This document shows, one piece after another, positions 5,365 to 5,516 of a stretch of DNA of 5,516 nucleotides (its first letter is position 1; each line of letters starts with the position of its first letter). The notes beneath the pieces are model-generated. The model saw only the letters and a program-made list of their open reading frames with translations, had not been told where the DNA came from and did not search any database. Source of the stretch: Spirochaetaceae bacterium (GTDB lineage: Bacteria > Spirochaetota > Spirochaetia > Treponematales > Breznakiellaceae); the NCBI GenBank assembly GCA_031278295.1, contig JAITKQ010000184.1, positions 1-5,516 on the forward strand, given 5' to 3'. The position numbers were made by a program, and so were the translations under genes.

Positions 5365-5516
5365 ATGAATACCTTCTACCTGGACGAAGCCGACGATCCG
5401 ATCAATATCTGCTACGACAATGTTTTCAAGGCCGTATTCACGCGGGAAAGCCCCGAATCCCGGTCCGCCCTGTCCCGGCTTGTCTCCGCCGTCACCGGAC
5501 GAACCCTGTCGGTACT
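5365..5516 (+). CDS. PD-(D/E)XK nuclease family putative transposase (Rpn/PDDEXK_2-like), 3' end outside window
   Basis: The first 50 codons are present, opening MNTFYLDEADDP. The segment CYDNVFKAVFTRESPESRSALSRLVSAVTGR carries the family's D-x-x-F-K-x-x-F opening, followed by the helix that packs before the catalytic core. Proteins of this group (YhgA/Rpn-like, PDDEXK_2) are DNA endonucleases linked to recombination and are often present in many copies per genome in treponemes. The catalytic D and E-x-K residues should lie beyond the window and cannot be checked. The start is firm: AAGGAGA precedes the ATG by four bases and a TTGAAA/TATACT promoter lies before it. It follows directly on the transposase remnant, which fits a region that gathers mobile DNA. 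Confidence 0.75.
   Translation, partial: MNTFYLDEADDPINICYDNVFKAVFTRESPESRSALSRLVSAVTGRTLSV

Overview
The window looks like a piece of a termite-gut-type Treponema (Spirochaetes) chromosome. This rests on recognised protein styles, not on a database search: a very large beta-helix surface protein with Pmp-like repeats and a divergent InlB-type repeat, a PD-(D/E)XK 'transposase' of the kind abundant in such treponemes, and a periplasmic binding protein with a short spirochaete-like signal peptide. Base composition is moderately GC-rich, and richer in the surface and binding-protein genes than in the STAS-pspA pair.

Region 1 (1-2160, minus strand) holds a surface-protein gene without its 5' end. 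It is open for 557 codons and runs out of the window. It directly abuts, in the same reading frame and separated by a single TGA, a small excisionase-like helix-turn-helix gene. In front of that gene are a tRNA 3'-half-like sequence and a strong promoter with a 12-bp palindrome in its spacer. The picture is an accessory or recombination junction.

Region 2 (2240-3400, plus strand) is a complete, apparently orphan NMT1/SsuA-like ABC-transporter substrate-binding protein. It has its own promoter and a GC-rich inverted repeat after the stop, and no permease or ATPase follows.

Region 3 (3401-4800, plus strand) is a compact operon. A consensus promoter places the start of transcription on the first ATG of a STAS-domain protein with a C-terminal zinc ribbon, so the message is probably leaderless. 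A PspA/IM30 membrane-stress protein overlaps its end, and a tRNA with a CAU anticodon (best fit tRNA-Ile2) begins 12 bases after pspA. STAS plus PspA suggests a partner-switching input to envelope-stress defence. This is the most system-like unit in the window.

Region 4 (4800-5364) contains a frameshifted, shortened remnant of an IS4-like transposase. Its original control region is still readable: a promoter whose -10 lies in the left arm of a 17-bp hairpin, with the transposase start codon in the right arm. Read-through RNA would hide the start codon, whereas RNA from the element's own promoter would not.

Region 5 (5319-5516) is the promoter and first 50 codons of a PD-(D/E)XK (Rpn/PDDEXK_2-like) gene that continues beyond the window.
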